A stretch of DNA of 64,000 bases from Azospirillum rugosum (GTDB lineage: Bacteria; Pseudomonadota; Alphaproteobacteria; Azospirillales; Azospirillaceae). Positions within the stretch are counted from its first letter, which is position 1; every line of letters starts with the position of its first letter. This document shows, in pieces, positions 23,679-33,867 of this stretch. The notes beneath the pieces were generated by a model that worked only from the letters and a program-made list of their open reading frames with translations, ran no database searches and was not told the DNA's origin. Position numbers and translations under genes: made by a program. The DNA is taken from the NCBI RefSeq assembly GCF_017876155.1, contig NZ_JAGINP010000031.1:34287-98286 (forward strand), given 5' to 3'.

Positions 23679-24490
23679 TGGACGCTCCCGCCGTTGATTT
23701 CACCGCGACCGAGATCATGACCGTCGCGGCCAGCCGCCTGCTGAAGGACGGCACGGTCTGCTTCGTCGGCATCGGCCTGCCGTCCACCGCCGCCAACCTC
23801 GCGCGGCTGACCCACGCGCCGGACGTGGTGCTGATCTATGAATCCGGCCCCATCGGCGCCAAGCCGACCGTGCTGCCGCTGTCCATCGGCGACGGGGAAC
23901 TGGCGCTGGCTGCCGATACCGTGGTCAGCACGCCGGAGATCTTCCGCTACTGGCTGCAGGGCGCGCGCATCGACGTGGGATTCCTGGGGGCGGCGCAGGT
24001 CGACCGCTTCGCCAACATCAACACCACGGTGATCGGCGACTACGCCAACCCGAAGGTCCGCCTGCCGGGTGCCGGCGGCGCGCCGGAGATCGCCAGTCAA
24101 GCGAAAGAGGTCTTCATCGTGCTGAAGCAGAGCACGAAGGCCTTCGTCAACAAGCTGCCCTTCATCACGTCCGCCGGCTACCTCGACGGCGGGGACGCGC
24201 GGGAGAAGGCGGGCATTCCGGGCAAGGGGCCGGCCGCGGTCATCACCGACCTCGGCATCCTGACGCCGGACCCGGTGACGAAGGAGCTGACGCTGACCAG
24301 CATTCATCCGGGGGTGACGGTGGAGCAGGTTAAGGGCGCCACCGGCTGGGACCTGAAGGTCAGCCCGGACCTGACGACCACCGCGGTTCCGCAAACTCAT
24401 GAACTGGAGGCGCTGCGCGACCTCCTGGCCCGCACCGCCAAGGCGCACGGCCAATCCGGTGGTGGCCAATCCGCCGGTGGGGAGGGTTGA
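23678..24490 (+). CDS. pcaJ: 3-oxoadipate CoA-transferase subunit B
   Basis: 270-residue beta subunit. The catalytic glutamate lies in the family motif LIYESGPIGAKP (about residue 53), with LPLSIGDGELA and GFLGAAQVDRFANINTTVIG following. Coupled to pcaI through TGATG. The C-terminal tail (GQSGGGQSAGGEG) is a short low-complexity addition. Confidence 0.94.
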   Translation: MDAPAVDFTATEIMTVAASRLLKDGTVCFVGIGLPSTAANLARLTHAPDVVLIYESGPIGAKPTVLPLSIGDGELALAADTVVSTPEIFRYWLQGARIDVGFLGAAQVDRFANINTTVIGDYANPKVRLPGAGGAPEIASQAKEVFIVLKQSTKAFVNKLPFITSAGYLDGGDAREKAGIPGKGPAAVITDLGILTPDPVTKELTLTSIHPGVTVEQVKGATGWDLKVSPDLTTTAVPQTHELEALRDLLARTAKAHGQSGGGQSAGGEG

Positions 24491-24493
24491 TCG

Positions 24494-25693
<1,200 letters not shown>

Positions 25694-25700
25694 CGGCCAT

Positions 25701-25815
25701 TCTCCCTCTCCCCTCTGGGGAGAGGGTCGGGGTGAGGGGGCCCCGGCTTCGCTGGTACGTTCGGCAGAAGCGCAACCCCCTCACCCTAACCCTCTCCCCA
25801 GAGGGGAGAGGGGAT
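25701..25815. repeat. Intergenic compound palindrome, copy 5 (class B)
   Basis: Same design as copy 4: CTCCCTCTCCCCTCTGGGGAGAGGG at the left (25 bases with internal hairpin; only its arms are conserved) and CCCTCTCCCCAGAGGGGAGAGG at the right, with complementary GGTGAGGGGG and CCCCCTCACC between. Lies inside the pca cluster, between pcaF and pcaD. Confidence 0.87.
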
Positions 25816-25837
25816 TAAGAAAAAAGGAGGGAAACGC

Positions 25838-26635
25838 ATGGCGTTTATTGCCGCCGGGGGCATCACGGTCCATTACGACCTTGCCGGTCCGCCGGATGCC
25901 TCGGTCATCCTGTTCGCGAACTCCATCGGCACAAGCTTCCACATCTGGGACGACATGGTTCCGGAGCTGTCGAAGACTTTCCGTGTGCTGCGTTATGACA
26001 TGCGCGGCCATGGGCTGACCGATGCGACGCCGGGCGCCTACAGCATGGACCTGCTGGCCGACGACGCGCTTGCCCTGCTGGATGCGCTGGGCATCGGCCG
26101 GGCGCATGTCTGCGGGCTCAGCATCGGCGGGATGATGGCGCAGAGGCTGGCGGTCAAGGCGCCGCAGCGGGTGCTTTCGCTGATCCTGTGCGACACGGCC
26201 AGCGTCATCGGCCCGCCGGAGGTCTGGGACACGCGCATCGCGGCTATTCAAGAGCGTGGCATGACCGCCATCGCGTCCGGCGTGATGGCCCGCTGGTTCA
26301 CGCAATCCTTCCGCACGGAGCAGGAAGGCCGCGTGCGCGGCTACGTCAACATGGTCGCGCGGACCACGGCGGAGGGCTACATCGGCTGCTCCAGGGCGAT
26401 CCGCGACGCCGACCTGACGGAGGGCGACCGGCGCATCGACTGCCCGACGCTGGTCGTCGTCGGGGAACAGGACGTAGCGACTCCGCCCGCCCAGGCCGAG
26501 CAGTTGGCCGCGACCATCCCCGGCGCGCGCCTCGCCGTCCTGCCCGACGCCGCGCACATCCCCTGCGTGGAGCGGCCGGACGCGATGAACGCCCTGATCC
26601 TGGACTTCCTGGGAGCGACCGGCCATGGCCGATGA
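25838..26635 (+). CDS. pcaD: 3-oxoadipate enol-lactone hydrolase
   Basis: 265-residue alpha/beta hydrolase. Nucleophile Ser lies in CGLSIGGMMAQ (about 92), Asp in VVVGEQDVATP and His in LPDAAHIPCVERP. Also seen: ANSIGTSFHIWDDMVPELSKTFRVLRYDMRGHG, split across the oxyanion strand. AAAGGAGGGAAACGC gives a strong RBS. Overlaps pcaC by 11 bases. Confidence 0.94.
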   Translation: MAFIAAGGITVHYDLAGPPDASVILFANSIGTSFHIWDDMVPELSKTFRVLRYDMRGHGLTDATPGAYSMDLLADDALALLDALGIGRAHVCGLSIGGMMAQRLAVKAPQRVLSLILCDTASVIGPPEVWDTRIAAIQERGMTAIASGVMARWFTQSFRTEQEGRVRGYVNMVARTTAEGYIGCSRAIRDADLTEGDRRIDCPTLVVVGEQDVATPPAQAEQLAATIPGARLAVLPDAAHIPCVERPDAMNALILDFLGATGHGR

Positions 26636-27032
26636 CCTCTACGAGAACGGCATGGCGGTCCGCCGGGCCGTGCTGGGGAACGCGCATGTGGAGCGCTCCA
26701 CCCAGCGGGCGACCGACTTCGATCGGGATTTCCAGCGCTTCATCACCCAGACTGCCTGGGGCTCCGTCTGGACCCGGCCGGGGCTGGACATCCGCACGCG
26801 CAGCATGCTGACCATCGCCATGCTGGCGGCGCTGGGCCATGAGCATGAACTGGCCCTGCACATCCGCGCCACGCGCAACACCGGCGTGACCCGCGAGGAA
26901 GTGAAGGAAATCCTGATCCAGACCGCCGTCTACGCCGGTGTCCCGGCGGCGAACTCCGCCATCGCGCTCGCCAAGCGGATCTATGCGGAGATGGATGACG
27001 AGTTCGACGGCGAGGACCAGCAGGGAGGCTGA
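26625..27032 (+). CDS. pcaC: 4-carboxymuconolactone decarboxylase
   Basis: 135 residues, CMD family, normal length. Key stretch: TRSMLTIAMLAALGHEHELALHIRATRNTGVTREE, followed by ILIQTAVYAGVPAAN; the acidic and histidine residues of the active site (Glu and His in GHEHELALH) are kept. Stands alone rather than fused to PcaD. Start lies inside the end of pcaD. Confidence 0.94.
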   Translation: MADDLYENGMAVRRAVLGNAHVERSTQRATDFDRDFQRFITQTAWGSVWTRPGLDIRTRSMLTIAMLAALGHEHELALHIRATRNTGVTREEVKEILIQTAVYAGVPAANSAIALAKRIYAEMDDEFDGEDQQGG

Positions 27033-27037
27033 CCGCC

Positions 27038-28387
27038 ATGGACGACGTCGCCTGGGGCGATCCGCTGCTCGACCCGCTGTTCACCACGGCACCGGCCGCG
27101 GGCCTGTTCGCACCGCGCGCCCGCCTTCAGGGCATGCTGGACTTCGAGGCGGCGCTGGCCCGCGCGGAGGCCGCGGTTGGGGTCATCCCGGCTGCGGCGG
27201 TGGCGGCCATCGGCAAGGCCTGCAACGCGTCGCTCTATGACCTGAACGCGCTCGGGGGCGAGGCGGCGCTCGCCGGCAACACGGCGATTCCGATGGTCAA
27301 ACACCTGACCCGCAAGGTGAAGGAGGCGGACGAGGAGGCCGCGCGCTACGTCCACTGGGGCGCCACCAGCCAGGACGCCATGGACACGGGGCTGGTGCTC
27401 CAGTTGCGGGCCTTCGTCCAGGTGTTGGATGCCGATCTGGAGCGGCTGTGTGGAAGCCTCGCGGACCTGGCGGACCGGCACCGGGCCACGCCGATGGTGG
27501 CGCGCACCTGGCTCCAGCACGCGCTGCCGACCACCTTCGGGTTGAAGGCGGCAGGCTGGCTCGACGCGCTGACCCGTGACCGGGAGCGGCTGGCGGCGGC
27601 AAAGGGGCGGCTGGCGCTCCAGTTCGGCGGGGCGGCGGGGACGCTGGCAGCGCTCGGCGACTGCGGGATGGCGGTGGCGGAAGCCCTGGCAAAGGAACTG
27701 GATTTGCCCCTGCCGGCGCTGCCCTGGCACGCCAGCCGCGACCGGGTGGTGGAGCTGGCGACCGTGCTCGGCCTGCTGGCCGGGACGCTCGGCACGCTGG
27801 GGCGCGACCTGTCGCTGATGATGCAGGTGGAGGTGGGGGAGGCGTTCGAACCGGCGGCACCCGGCCGCGGCGGCTCCTCCACCATGCCGCACAAGCGCAA
27901 CCCGGTGGCCTCCGCCGTGCTGCTGTCGGCGGCGGTGCGCGCCCCGGCGTTGGTCGGCGGGCTGCTCGCCGGCATGGTGCAGGAGCATGAGCGGGGCCTC
28001 GGCGGCTGGCACGCGGAATGGCAGGCGCTGCCGGACCTCTGCCAGCTGGTCGCCGGTGCCACCCACCACGCCGCCGACGCCGTCGGCGGGCTGGAGATCG
28101 ACGCAGAGCGCATGCGCCGCAACCTCGACCTGACCCAGGGCCTGATCATGGCGGAGGCCGTGACCATGGCGCTCGGCGACCGCATGGGCCGCATGGCCGC
28201 CCACAGCCTCGTCGCCGAGGCGAGCCGCCGCGCCGCGTCGGAAAGGCGGCCATTGCGCGCCGTGCTGGAGGAGGACAAGCGGGTGACGGAGGCGCTGGAC
28301 AGCAGCGCGCTCGACCGCCTCTTCGACCCGCTGGGCTACGTCGGCGCGGCGGATGCCTTCATCGATAGGGTTTTGGGACGGAAATAA
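27038..28387 (+). CDS. pcaB: 3-carboxy-cis,cis-muconate cycloisomerase
   Basis: 449-residue member of the fumarase/aspartase superfamily. The signature loop GSSTMPHKRNP lies near residue 285, with HWGATSQDAMDTGLVLQLR and QEHERGLGGWHAEW as the other conserved regions. Cyclises 3-carboxymuconate to 4-carboxymuconolactone in bacteria of this type. Starts 5 bases after pcaC. Confidence 0.94.
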   Translation: MDDVAWGDPLLDPLFTTAPAAGLFAPRARLQGMLDFEAALARAEAAVGVIPAAAVAAIGKACNASLYDLNALGGEAALAGNTAIPMVKHLTRKVKEADEEAARYVHWGATSQDAMDTGLVLQLRAFVQVLDADLERLCGSLADLADRHRATPMVARTWLQHALPTTFGLKAAGWLDALTRDRERLAAAKGRLALQFGGAAGTLAALGDCGMAVAEALAKELDLPLPALPWHASRDRVVELATVLGLLAGTLGTLGRDLSLMMQVEVGEAFEPAAPGRGGSSTMPHKRNPVASAVLLSAAVRAPALVGGLLAGMVQEHERGLGGWHAEWQALPDLCQLVAGATHHAADAVGGLEIDAERMRRNLDLTQGLIMAEAVTMALGDRMGRMAAHSLVAEASRRAASERRPLRAVLEEDKRVTEALDSSALDRLFDPLGYVGAADAFIDRVLGRK

Positions 28388-28533
28388 CCCCCTCTCCCAG
28401 CCCTGCTGGGAGAGGGAGGGGCCCGCCGTAGGCGGGAGGGTGAGGGCAAGGTTTCTCGGGATAACCAAGCCCTCACCCTCCCACGCCATGGGCGTGGGTC
28501 CCTCCCTCTCCCGCCGTGGGCGGGAGAGGGGGA
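28388..28533. repeat. Intergenic compound palindrome, copy 6 (class C)
   Basis: Several hairpins (CTCTCCCAGCCCTGCTGGGAGAG, split by loop CCCTG; CCCGCCGTAGGCGGG; CCACGCCATGGGCGTGG; CTCCCGCCGTGGGCGGGAG) whose outer parts are mutually complementary. Lies between pcaB and pcaH in the pca cluster. Different arms from copies 4 and 5. Confidence 0.83.
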
Positions 28534-28570
28534 TGGCAACACAAAAAAAGTCTTTCAGGAGGAAGCACCC

Positions 28571-29299
28571 ATGACAGACGTTGAGACGACCGACGCAAAA
28601 TCCCCCGGCTACCGGCCGCGGGACTGGAGCCAGCATCCGCCGTACCTGAGCCCGGAGTATAAGTCCACGGTCCTGCGCTCCCCGCGCAAAGCCCTGATCC
28701 CCATGAAGGGCTCCCTGTCGGAGCTGACCGGGCCGGTGTTTGGGCACGAGAGCCTGGACGCGCTCGACGCCGACCTGACCCGCAACGGCCGCGTCAATGG
28801 GGAGCCGCTGGGCGAGCGCATCATCGTCACCGGCCGGGTCCTGGACGAGGACGGCCGGCCGGTGCCCAACACGCTGCTGGAGGTCTGGCAGGCCAACTCC
28901 GTCGGCCGCTACGTCCACAAATGGGACCAGCACGACGCGCCGCTCGACCCGAACTTCTTCGGGGCGGGCCGCTGCGCGACCGACGAGAACGGGCGCTACC
29001 GCTTCCTCAGCGTCAAGCCGGGCGCCTACCCCTGGCGCAACCACCACAACGCGTGGCGGCCGGCGCACATCCACTTCTCGCTGTTTGGGCCGTCCTTCGT
29101 GACGCGGCTGGTCACCCAGATGTATTTTCCCGGCGACCCGCTGCTGCCGCTCGACCCCATCTACAACGGCGTGCCGGAGGGAGCGCGGGAGCGGCTGGTG
29201 TCCCGCTTCTCCATCGACGTGACCGAGCCGGAATGGGCGCTCGGCTACGAGTTCGACATTGTCCTGCGCGGACGCCTTGAAACCCCGATGGAGGGCTGA
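28571..29299 (+). CDS. pcaH: Protocatechuate 3,4-dioxygenase beta subunit
   Basis: 242 residues. Catalytic, iron(III)-binding subunit: ligands expected are two Tyr and two His; His pair is seen in AWRPAHIHFSLFG and one Tyr in KPGAYPWRNHHN. The typical N-terminal PPYLSPEYKSTVLRSP is present. Opens protocatechuate intradiol-fashion to 3-carboxymuconate. CAGGAGGAAG precedes the ATG. Paired with pcaG 3 bases downstream. Confidence 0.95.
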   Translation: MTDVETTDAKSPGYRPRDWSQHPPYLSPEYKSTVLRSPRKALIPMKGSLSELTGPVFGHESLDALDADLTRNGRVNGEPLGERIIVTGRVLDEDGRPVPNTLLEVWQANSVGRYVHKWDQHDAPLDPNFFGAGRCATDENGRYRFLSVKPGAYPWRNHHNAWRPAHIHFSLFGPSFVTRLVTQMYFPGDPLLPLDPIYNGVPEGARERLVSRFSIDVTEPEWALGYEFDIVLRGRLETPMEG

Positions 29300-29302
29300 G
29301 CC

Positions 29303-29887
29303 ATGCTGAAGCAGACCCCAAGCCAGACCGTCGGCCCCTATTTCGCCTACGCGCTGACCCCGCAGCCCTACGGGCGCGTCGGGCTGGGCAGCGGCACGAT
29401 GGTGGATCCCGACACGCGCGGCGAGCGCATCCGCATCGAGGGTCGCGTCTTCGACGGCACCGGCGCGCCGGTGGTCGACGCGGTGATCGAGCTGTGGCAG
29501 GCCAACGCCGCGGGCCGCTACCGCCACCCCGCGGACACGCGCGATCAGCTGGAACTGGACCCGCACTTCACCGGCTTCGGCCGCACGGGAACGGACGGGC
29601 AGGGCCTGTACTGGTTCGACACGGTCAAGCCGGGCGCGCTGGGCGACGGGCAGGCGCCGCACGTCAACGTGACCGTGCTGGCGCGCGGGATGCTGTCCCA
29701 CGCCTTCACGCGCCTCTACTTCCACGACGAGGCGGGGGCGAACGCGGAGGACGCGCTGCTGCAGAGCGTTCCGGCCGACCGCCGCGCCACCCTGGTCGCC
29801 CGGCGGGCGGAGACGGCGGGTGGGGTCGCCTACCGCTTCGACATCCACCTCCAGGGCGACGACGAGACCGTGTTCTTCGACGCCTGA
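29303..29887 (+). CDS. pcaG: Protocatechuate 3,4-dioxygenase alpha subunit
   Basis: 194-residue non-metal subunit. Family features: QTVGPYFAYALTP at the N-terminus, VVDAVIELWQANAAGRY, FDTVKPGALGDGQAPHVNVTVLARGML. Forms the alpha-beta protomer with PcaH. Last gene of the pca cluster; a strong hairpin follows. Confidence 0.94.
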   Translation: MLKQTPSQTVGPYFAYALTPQPYGRVGLGSGTMVDPDTRGERIRIEGRVFDGTGAPVVDAVIELWQANAAGRYRHPADTRDQLELDPHFTGFGRTGTDGQGLYWFDTVKPGALGDGQAPHVNVTVLARGMLSHAFTRLYFHDEAGANAEDALLQSVPADRRATLVARRAETAGGVAYRFDIHLQGDDETVFFDA

Positions 29888-29913
29888 TCCTGTTAGGGTC
29901 CCCGCCCCGCGCG

Positions 29914-29940
29914 CCACGCCGGACCGGACGTCCGGCGTGG
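29914..29940 (+). terminator. Hairpin after pcaG
   Basis: Perfect 11-bp stem CCACGCCGGAC/GTCCGGCGTGG with a 5-base loop, 27 bases past the pcaG stop. No T-run follows, so it may stabilise the 3' end or act with Rho rather than terminate alone. Confidence 0.6.
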
Positions 29941-29981
29941 CCGTTCGCATTCGGCCCCACGGATCGCACACTCGAGTCATC

Positions 29982-31256
29982 ATGCACGGCACGCACATTG
30001 TTCGGCACGGGGGCGACCCGGTCGAGCCCACCCTCGCCGACGACCTCCTGATCGACGCGGAGGAGGACGCGGAGCCGTCCCCGCCGTCACAGCGTCCGTT
30101 TCTGCTGGGCACCGCGCTGGTGCTGGTGGCGCTGAACCTGCGTCCGGCGCTGTCGAGCGTGGCCCCGATCCTGGCGGAGCTGGTGCGCGATACCGGACTG
30201 TCCGCGACGATGGCCAGCGCGCTGACCACGCTGCCGGTGCTGTGCCTGGGCGTGTTCGGGCTGATGGCGCCGGGGCTGGCCCGCCGGCACGGCAGCGAGC
30301 GGGTCGTCCTGCTGACCCTGATCGTCCTGGCGGCGGGGATCGGGCTGCGGGCGGTGCCGGCCTTTCCGGCGCAGGCGCTGGGGGCCGTCGCCGCCGGGGC
30401 CGGGATCGGCATCATCGGCGCCCTGCTGCCCGGCATCGTGAAGCGGGACTTCCCGAACCATCCCGCGCTGATGACCGGCGTCTACACCATGGGGCTGTGC
30501 GCCGGGGCCGCGCTGGCCGCCGGGGCGACGCTGCCGCTCGCGCGCGTGCTGCACGGGTCCTGGTCGCTGGCGCTTGCCTGCTGGGCGTTTCCCGCGCTTG
30601 CGGCGGCGGTGGTCTGGGCCGTGCTCTCCCCGACCCCGGCCGATCACGCGGCGCGCCGGGCGGCACAGCCGGCGGGCGGGCTGTGGCGCGACCGGCTGGC
30701 CTGGCAGGTGACCCTGTTCATGGGGCTGCAATCCTCGCTGGCCTACATCGTCTTCGGCTGGCTGGCGGTGATCCTGCGCGACCGCGGGGTGGAGCCGGTG
30801 ACCGCCGGGCTGGTCGTCTCCGCCTCCATCATGGTGCAGGTCGGCTCGTCCCTGGTGGCCCCCATCCTGGCGACGCGGTCGCGCCAGCAGAGCGTGGCCG
30901 TGCTGGTCGTGCTGGGCTGCACGCTGGCGGGCCTGCTGGGCTGCCTGTTCGCGCCGCTGTGGTCGCTGTGGGGCTGGTCGGCGCTGCTGGGCGTCGGGCA
31001 GGGCGGGTCCTTCGCCATCGCCCTGACCATCATCGTGCTGCGCTCCGGCGACCCGCACATCGCCGCCCAGCTCTCGGGCATGGCGCAGAGCGTCGGCTAC
31101 GCGCTCGCCTCCCTCGGCCCGCTGGCCGCCGGCCTGCTGCACGACCGCACCGGCGGCTGGGGAGCGGCGGGCATCCTGGTGATCGCGATCTCGCTGGCCG
31201 CCGCGCTGTTCGGCGTCGCCGCCGGCCGCGACCGGCATGTGCTGGAGACCGAGTAA
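29982..31256 (+). CDS. CynX/NimT-family MFS transporter
   Basis: 424-residue major facilitator with about 12 membrane segments. The family-specific VLVALNLRPALSSVAPIL opens the first segment, and LLPGIVKRDFPNHPALMTGVYT is the loop typical of CynX/YeaN. Substrates in this group include cyanate and 2-nitroimidazole; none can be assigned here. Start chosen at ATG 29982; no strong RBS is visible. An acidic stretch (LIDAEEDAEP) precedes the first segment. It ends 4 bases before the convergent GH12 gene. Confidence 0.85.
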   Translation: MHGTHIVRHGGDPVEPTLADDLLIDAEEDAEPSPPSQRPFLLGTALVLVALNLRPALSSVAPILAELVRDTGLSATMASALTTLPVLCLGVFGLMAPGLARRHGSERVVLLTLIVLAAGIGLRAVPAFPAQALGAVAAGAGIGIIGALLPGIVKRDFPNHPALMTGVYTMGLCAGAALAAGATLPLARVLHGSWSLALACWAFPALAAAVVWAVLSPTPADHAARRAAQPAGGLWRDRLAWQVTLFMGLQSSLAYIVFGWLAVILRDRGVEPVTAGLVVSASIMVQVGSSLVAPILATRSRQQSVAVLVVLGCTLAGLLGCLFAPLWSLWGWSALLGVGQGGSFAIALTIIVLRSGDPHIAAQLSGMAQSVGYALASLGPLAAGLLHDRTGGWGAAGILVIAISLAAALFGVAAGRDRHVLETE

Positions 31257-31260
31257 ACCG

Positions 31261-32187
31261 CTACGAGAGCGTCGGCGGGGCGACGATCCCGCTGTCGGGC
31301 TGGGTGAGCAAGGCGGCCGGCGCTGGTGCCGGGGTCGGTGTCGGGGTCGGCGTTGCCGGCGCGCCGGTGGGGACGGTCGGGGGTGGCGGTGGGCCCATGA
31401 AGTTCACGGCTAGGTTCGCGATGCTCAGCGACCCGACGCCCGCGGTGACCTCCGAACCCACCTGGACGCCCAGCAGCCAATCGTCCTTGGCGACGATGCC
31501 CCGGTCCACCAGCGTCTTCATCAGCGCGTCCACGTCGAAGGTGCCGGCCAGCTGGTCCTGGTCGTACTTGACGACGGTGTATTCCCAGTCCACCGGGTTG
31601 GTGTCGACCCCGCCGCTGAAAACCTTCTTGTTCCACAGGGTCGCCGGGCCGGTCTGGTCCGTGAGCTTCGCGACCTGCTGGCCGGCCGGGCTGAAGTAGC
31701 CGCTGTGGACCCACACCATCACCTCGTCCGTCACGCCGGCCAGCCCCTTGGACGGGTCGTCGCTGATCCACAGGCTGAAGGCCACGTTGTAGAGCCTGGG
31801 GTCGCCCGCGATGCCGAAGTTGTAGCCGATGTCCAGGTTCCCCACGTCGCCGATGCGCGCCGGCAGGTTGACCGTGGTGGAGGGGGCGTTGCCCCAGGGG
31901 CTGGCGCCGTAGGTCAGCTCCGGATAGGCGCGCACGGGGTAGTTGTTGTAGGTCAGCGCCCGCCCGCTGTCGTAGGGCCAGTTCCAGGACAGGGTCGTCC
32001 CGCTGGGGAAGGCGGTGGCCTGGGTGGTGGCGCCCGGGATGGTGGTGTTCGGAATGGTGGCGTCGGGGATGGTGATGGTCTGGGTGAAGTCGCGGCCGTT
32101 CTGGTAGCGGCCCGGATTCCAGACGTTGGCATTCACGGCCCAGCTGTTGGCGGCGAAGCGGTCGTAGTTTCCGGACAAGGTCGGCAT
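31261..32187 (-). CDS. Glycoside hydrolase family 12-like protein (endoglucanase/xyloglucanase type)
   Basis: 308 residues. GH12 landmarks in order: NANVWNPG, FPSGTTLSWNWPY, YPELTYGASPWG, NVAFSLWISDD, DEVMVWVHSGYFSPAG (nucleophile Glu) and GVQVGSEVTAGVGSLSI (acid/base Glu region). It would cleave beta-1,4-glucans or xyloglucan. There is no N-terminal signal peptide: the protein begins directly in the domain. A Pro/Thr linker (PTPTPTPAPAPA) and about 17 residues follow. Export by a type I or other route would be needed to reach its substrate, unless the true N-terminus differs. RBS GGGGGA precedes the ATG. Confidence 0.8.
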   Translation of the reverse strand: MPTLSGNYDRFAANSWAVNANVWNPGRYQNGRDFTQTITIPDATIPNTTIPGATTQATAFPSGTTLSWNWPYDSGRALTYNNYPVRAYPELTYGASPWGNAPSTTVNLPARIGDVGNLDIGYNFGIAGDPRLYNVAFSLWISDDPSKGLAGVTDEVMVWVHSGYFSPAGQQVAKLTDQTGPATLWNKKVFSGGVDTNPVDWEYTVVKYDQDQLAGTFDVDALMKTLVDRGIVAKDDWLLGVQVGSEVTAGVGSLSIANLAVNFMGPPPPPTVPTGAPATPTPTPTPAPAPAALLTQPDSGIVAPPTLS

Positions 32188-32286
32188 GGGATCCCCCGCT
32201 GGCTCTTCCGCTGGCTCTTCCTCCGCCCCGCCTCCAGCGGGCCGGCCTTCTTCAACATCGGGGGCGGCGGATGATCGCGGCGCCGG

Positions 32287-33867
32287 TCAGCTTCCCGGCG
32301 CGGGGCGGAGCAGGGCGATCAGCAGCAGGCCGCCGATGATGAACCAGCCGATCACCACGAAGCCGTCGATGTAGGCCAGCACGTAGGACTGCGACCGCAC
32401 GGTGGCGGCCAGCAGCGCCGCCGCGCGGTCCGCGGCCTCCTCGTGCCCGACGGATCGGGCGACCACGCGCGCGGCCGTGCCGGCAAGCCGCTGCACGGTG
32501 GCGGGATCGCCGTTTTCGATGTTCATGCCCAGCGTGAAGGAGTGGAACTGCTCCCGCACCCGCACGAAGGTCTGGATGAAGGCCGCCCCAAGTTCTCCCC
32601 CCAGCAGGCGGGAGGTCTGCAGCAGCGCGCCCAGCGTCAGGATGTGCGTCTGGTTCAGGTTCTTCACGTTGAAGAAGACCAGCGACGTCAAGGCGAAGGA
32701 CTGGCCGAAGGCCTGGAGCATCTGCGAGGGCAGGAAGGTCTCGCCCACCCAGTCCGCGGTCAGGTGCGAGGCGAGGAAGCAGGCCATCCCCACGGCGGCG
32801 AAGCCGACGGCCATGACCACGCGCGGGTCGGCGTAGCGCAGCAGCGTGCCGACGACCGGCGCCAGCAGGAGCTGCGGCAACGCGATCAGCAGAAGCGTGT
32901 CGCCGACCTCCAGCCCGCGGAAATTGTGCACCGTGATCAGGTATTGCGGGATGATGTAGGCGGTGGACAGCATCACCAGCCGCACCATGACCAGCAGCAG
33001 GCACAGCAGTAGGATGTTCCCCTGGATCAGGGCGCGGAAGTTGATCCAGGGATTGTCGCAGGTCATCTCCTGCACGACGAAGGCGGCGACCAGCAGCCCG
33101 CCGGCCAGCAGCAGGCCGGTGATCAGGCCGGAGTTCAGCCAGTCCAGCCGGTTCCCCTGGTCGAGCGCGGCGTAGACCAGCGCGAAGCCGACGCTGGCGT
33201 AGGCGATGCCCCACCAGTCGCCGCTCTTCAGCAGGTCGGTCCGCGTGCGCTCCGCCGGCATGCCGAACCAGACGCACAGCCACATCAGCGGGGCGAGCAG
33301 GGCGGTGTCCCAGAAGATCCACTGCCAGCTCAGGTTCTCCGACACCCAGCCCTCGATGGAGGCGGAGACGTTCAGCGACAGCTCCACGTTCATGGCGTAG
33401 ATGGCGAGGCCGTAGACGAGGAACTGCGGCGGCAGGTTGCGGACGATGAAGCCGATGGTCAGCGGGATGAAGGTGCCCGACGACAGGCCGGCCAGCACTT
33501 GGCAGGTCAGAACGCCCGGCAGCGACCCGGTCAGCGGCAGCGCCAGCACGGCCAGCCCGTAGGTGGCGGAGGAGACCAGCAGCACCCGCCGCGGCCCGAA
33601 CACCACGCCCAGGAAGGCGGCCCCCGGCGCCACCAGCATCTGCGCCACCGTGTAGGCGGTGGTGATCCACGCCCCCTCGTCGTAGCCGGCGCCGATGGCG
33701 CCGCGGATGTCGGCCAGCCCGAAGGCGGTGATCCGCGAGGTCAGGGTCGAGATGACGGCCCCCAGCAGCACCGCGAAGATGCCGATGAAGGGGTGGGTCG
33801 TGATCGCCGGCCCCAGCGACAGCCGGAAGCGCGGGCGCGGACCCGCCGGCAGGGCTTGGTCGGTCAC
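32287..33867 (-). CDS. emrB: EmrB/QacA-type MFS drug efflux transporter (DHA2)
   Basis: 526 residues, about 14 membrane segments. N-terminal MFS motif region with DIRGAIGAGYDEGAWITTAYTVAQM and the motif A equivalent GVVFGPRRVLLVSSATYGLAV. Starts at GTG 33867, overlapping the stop of the HlyD-type gene by 4 bases. Forms a tripartite pump with that protein and an outer-membrane channel that is not encoded here. Confidence 0.9.
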   Translation of the reverse strand: MTDQALPAGPRPRFRLSLGPAITTHPFIGIFAVLLGAVISTLTSRITAFGLADIRGAIGAGYDEGAWITTAYTVAQMLVAPGAAFLGVVFGPRRVLLVSSATYGLAVLALPLTGSLPGVLTCQVLAGLSSGTFIPLTIGFIVRNLPPQFLVYGLAIYAMNVELSLNVSASIEGWVSENLSWQWIFWDTALLAPLMWLCVWFGMPAERTRTDLLKSGDWWGIAYASVGFALVYAALDQGNRLDWLNSGLITGLLLAGGLLVAAFVVQEMTCDNPWINFRALIQGNILLLCLLLVMVRLVMLSTAYIIPQYLITVHNFRGLEVGDTLLLIALPQLLLAPVVGTLLRYADPRVVMAVGFAAVGMACFLASHLTADWVGETFLPSQMLQAFGQSFALTSLVFFNVKNLNQTHILTLGALLQTSRLLGGELGAAFIQTFVRVREQFHSFTLGMNIENGDPATVQRLAGTAARVVARSVGHEEAADRAAALLAATVRSQSYVLAYIDGFVVIGWFIIGGLLLIALLRPAPGS

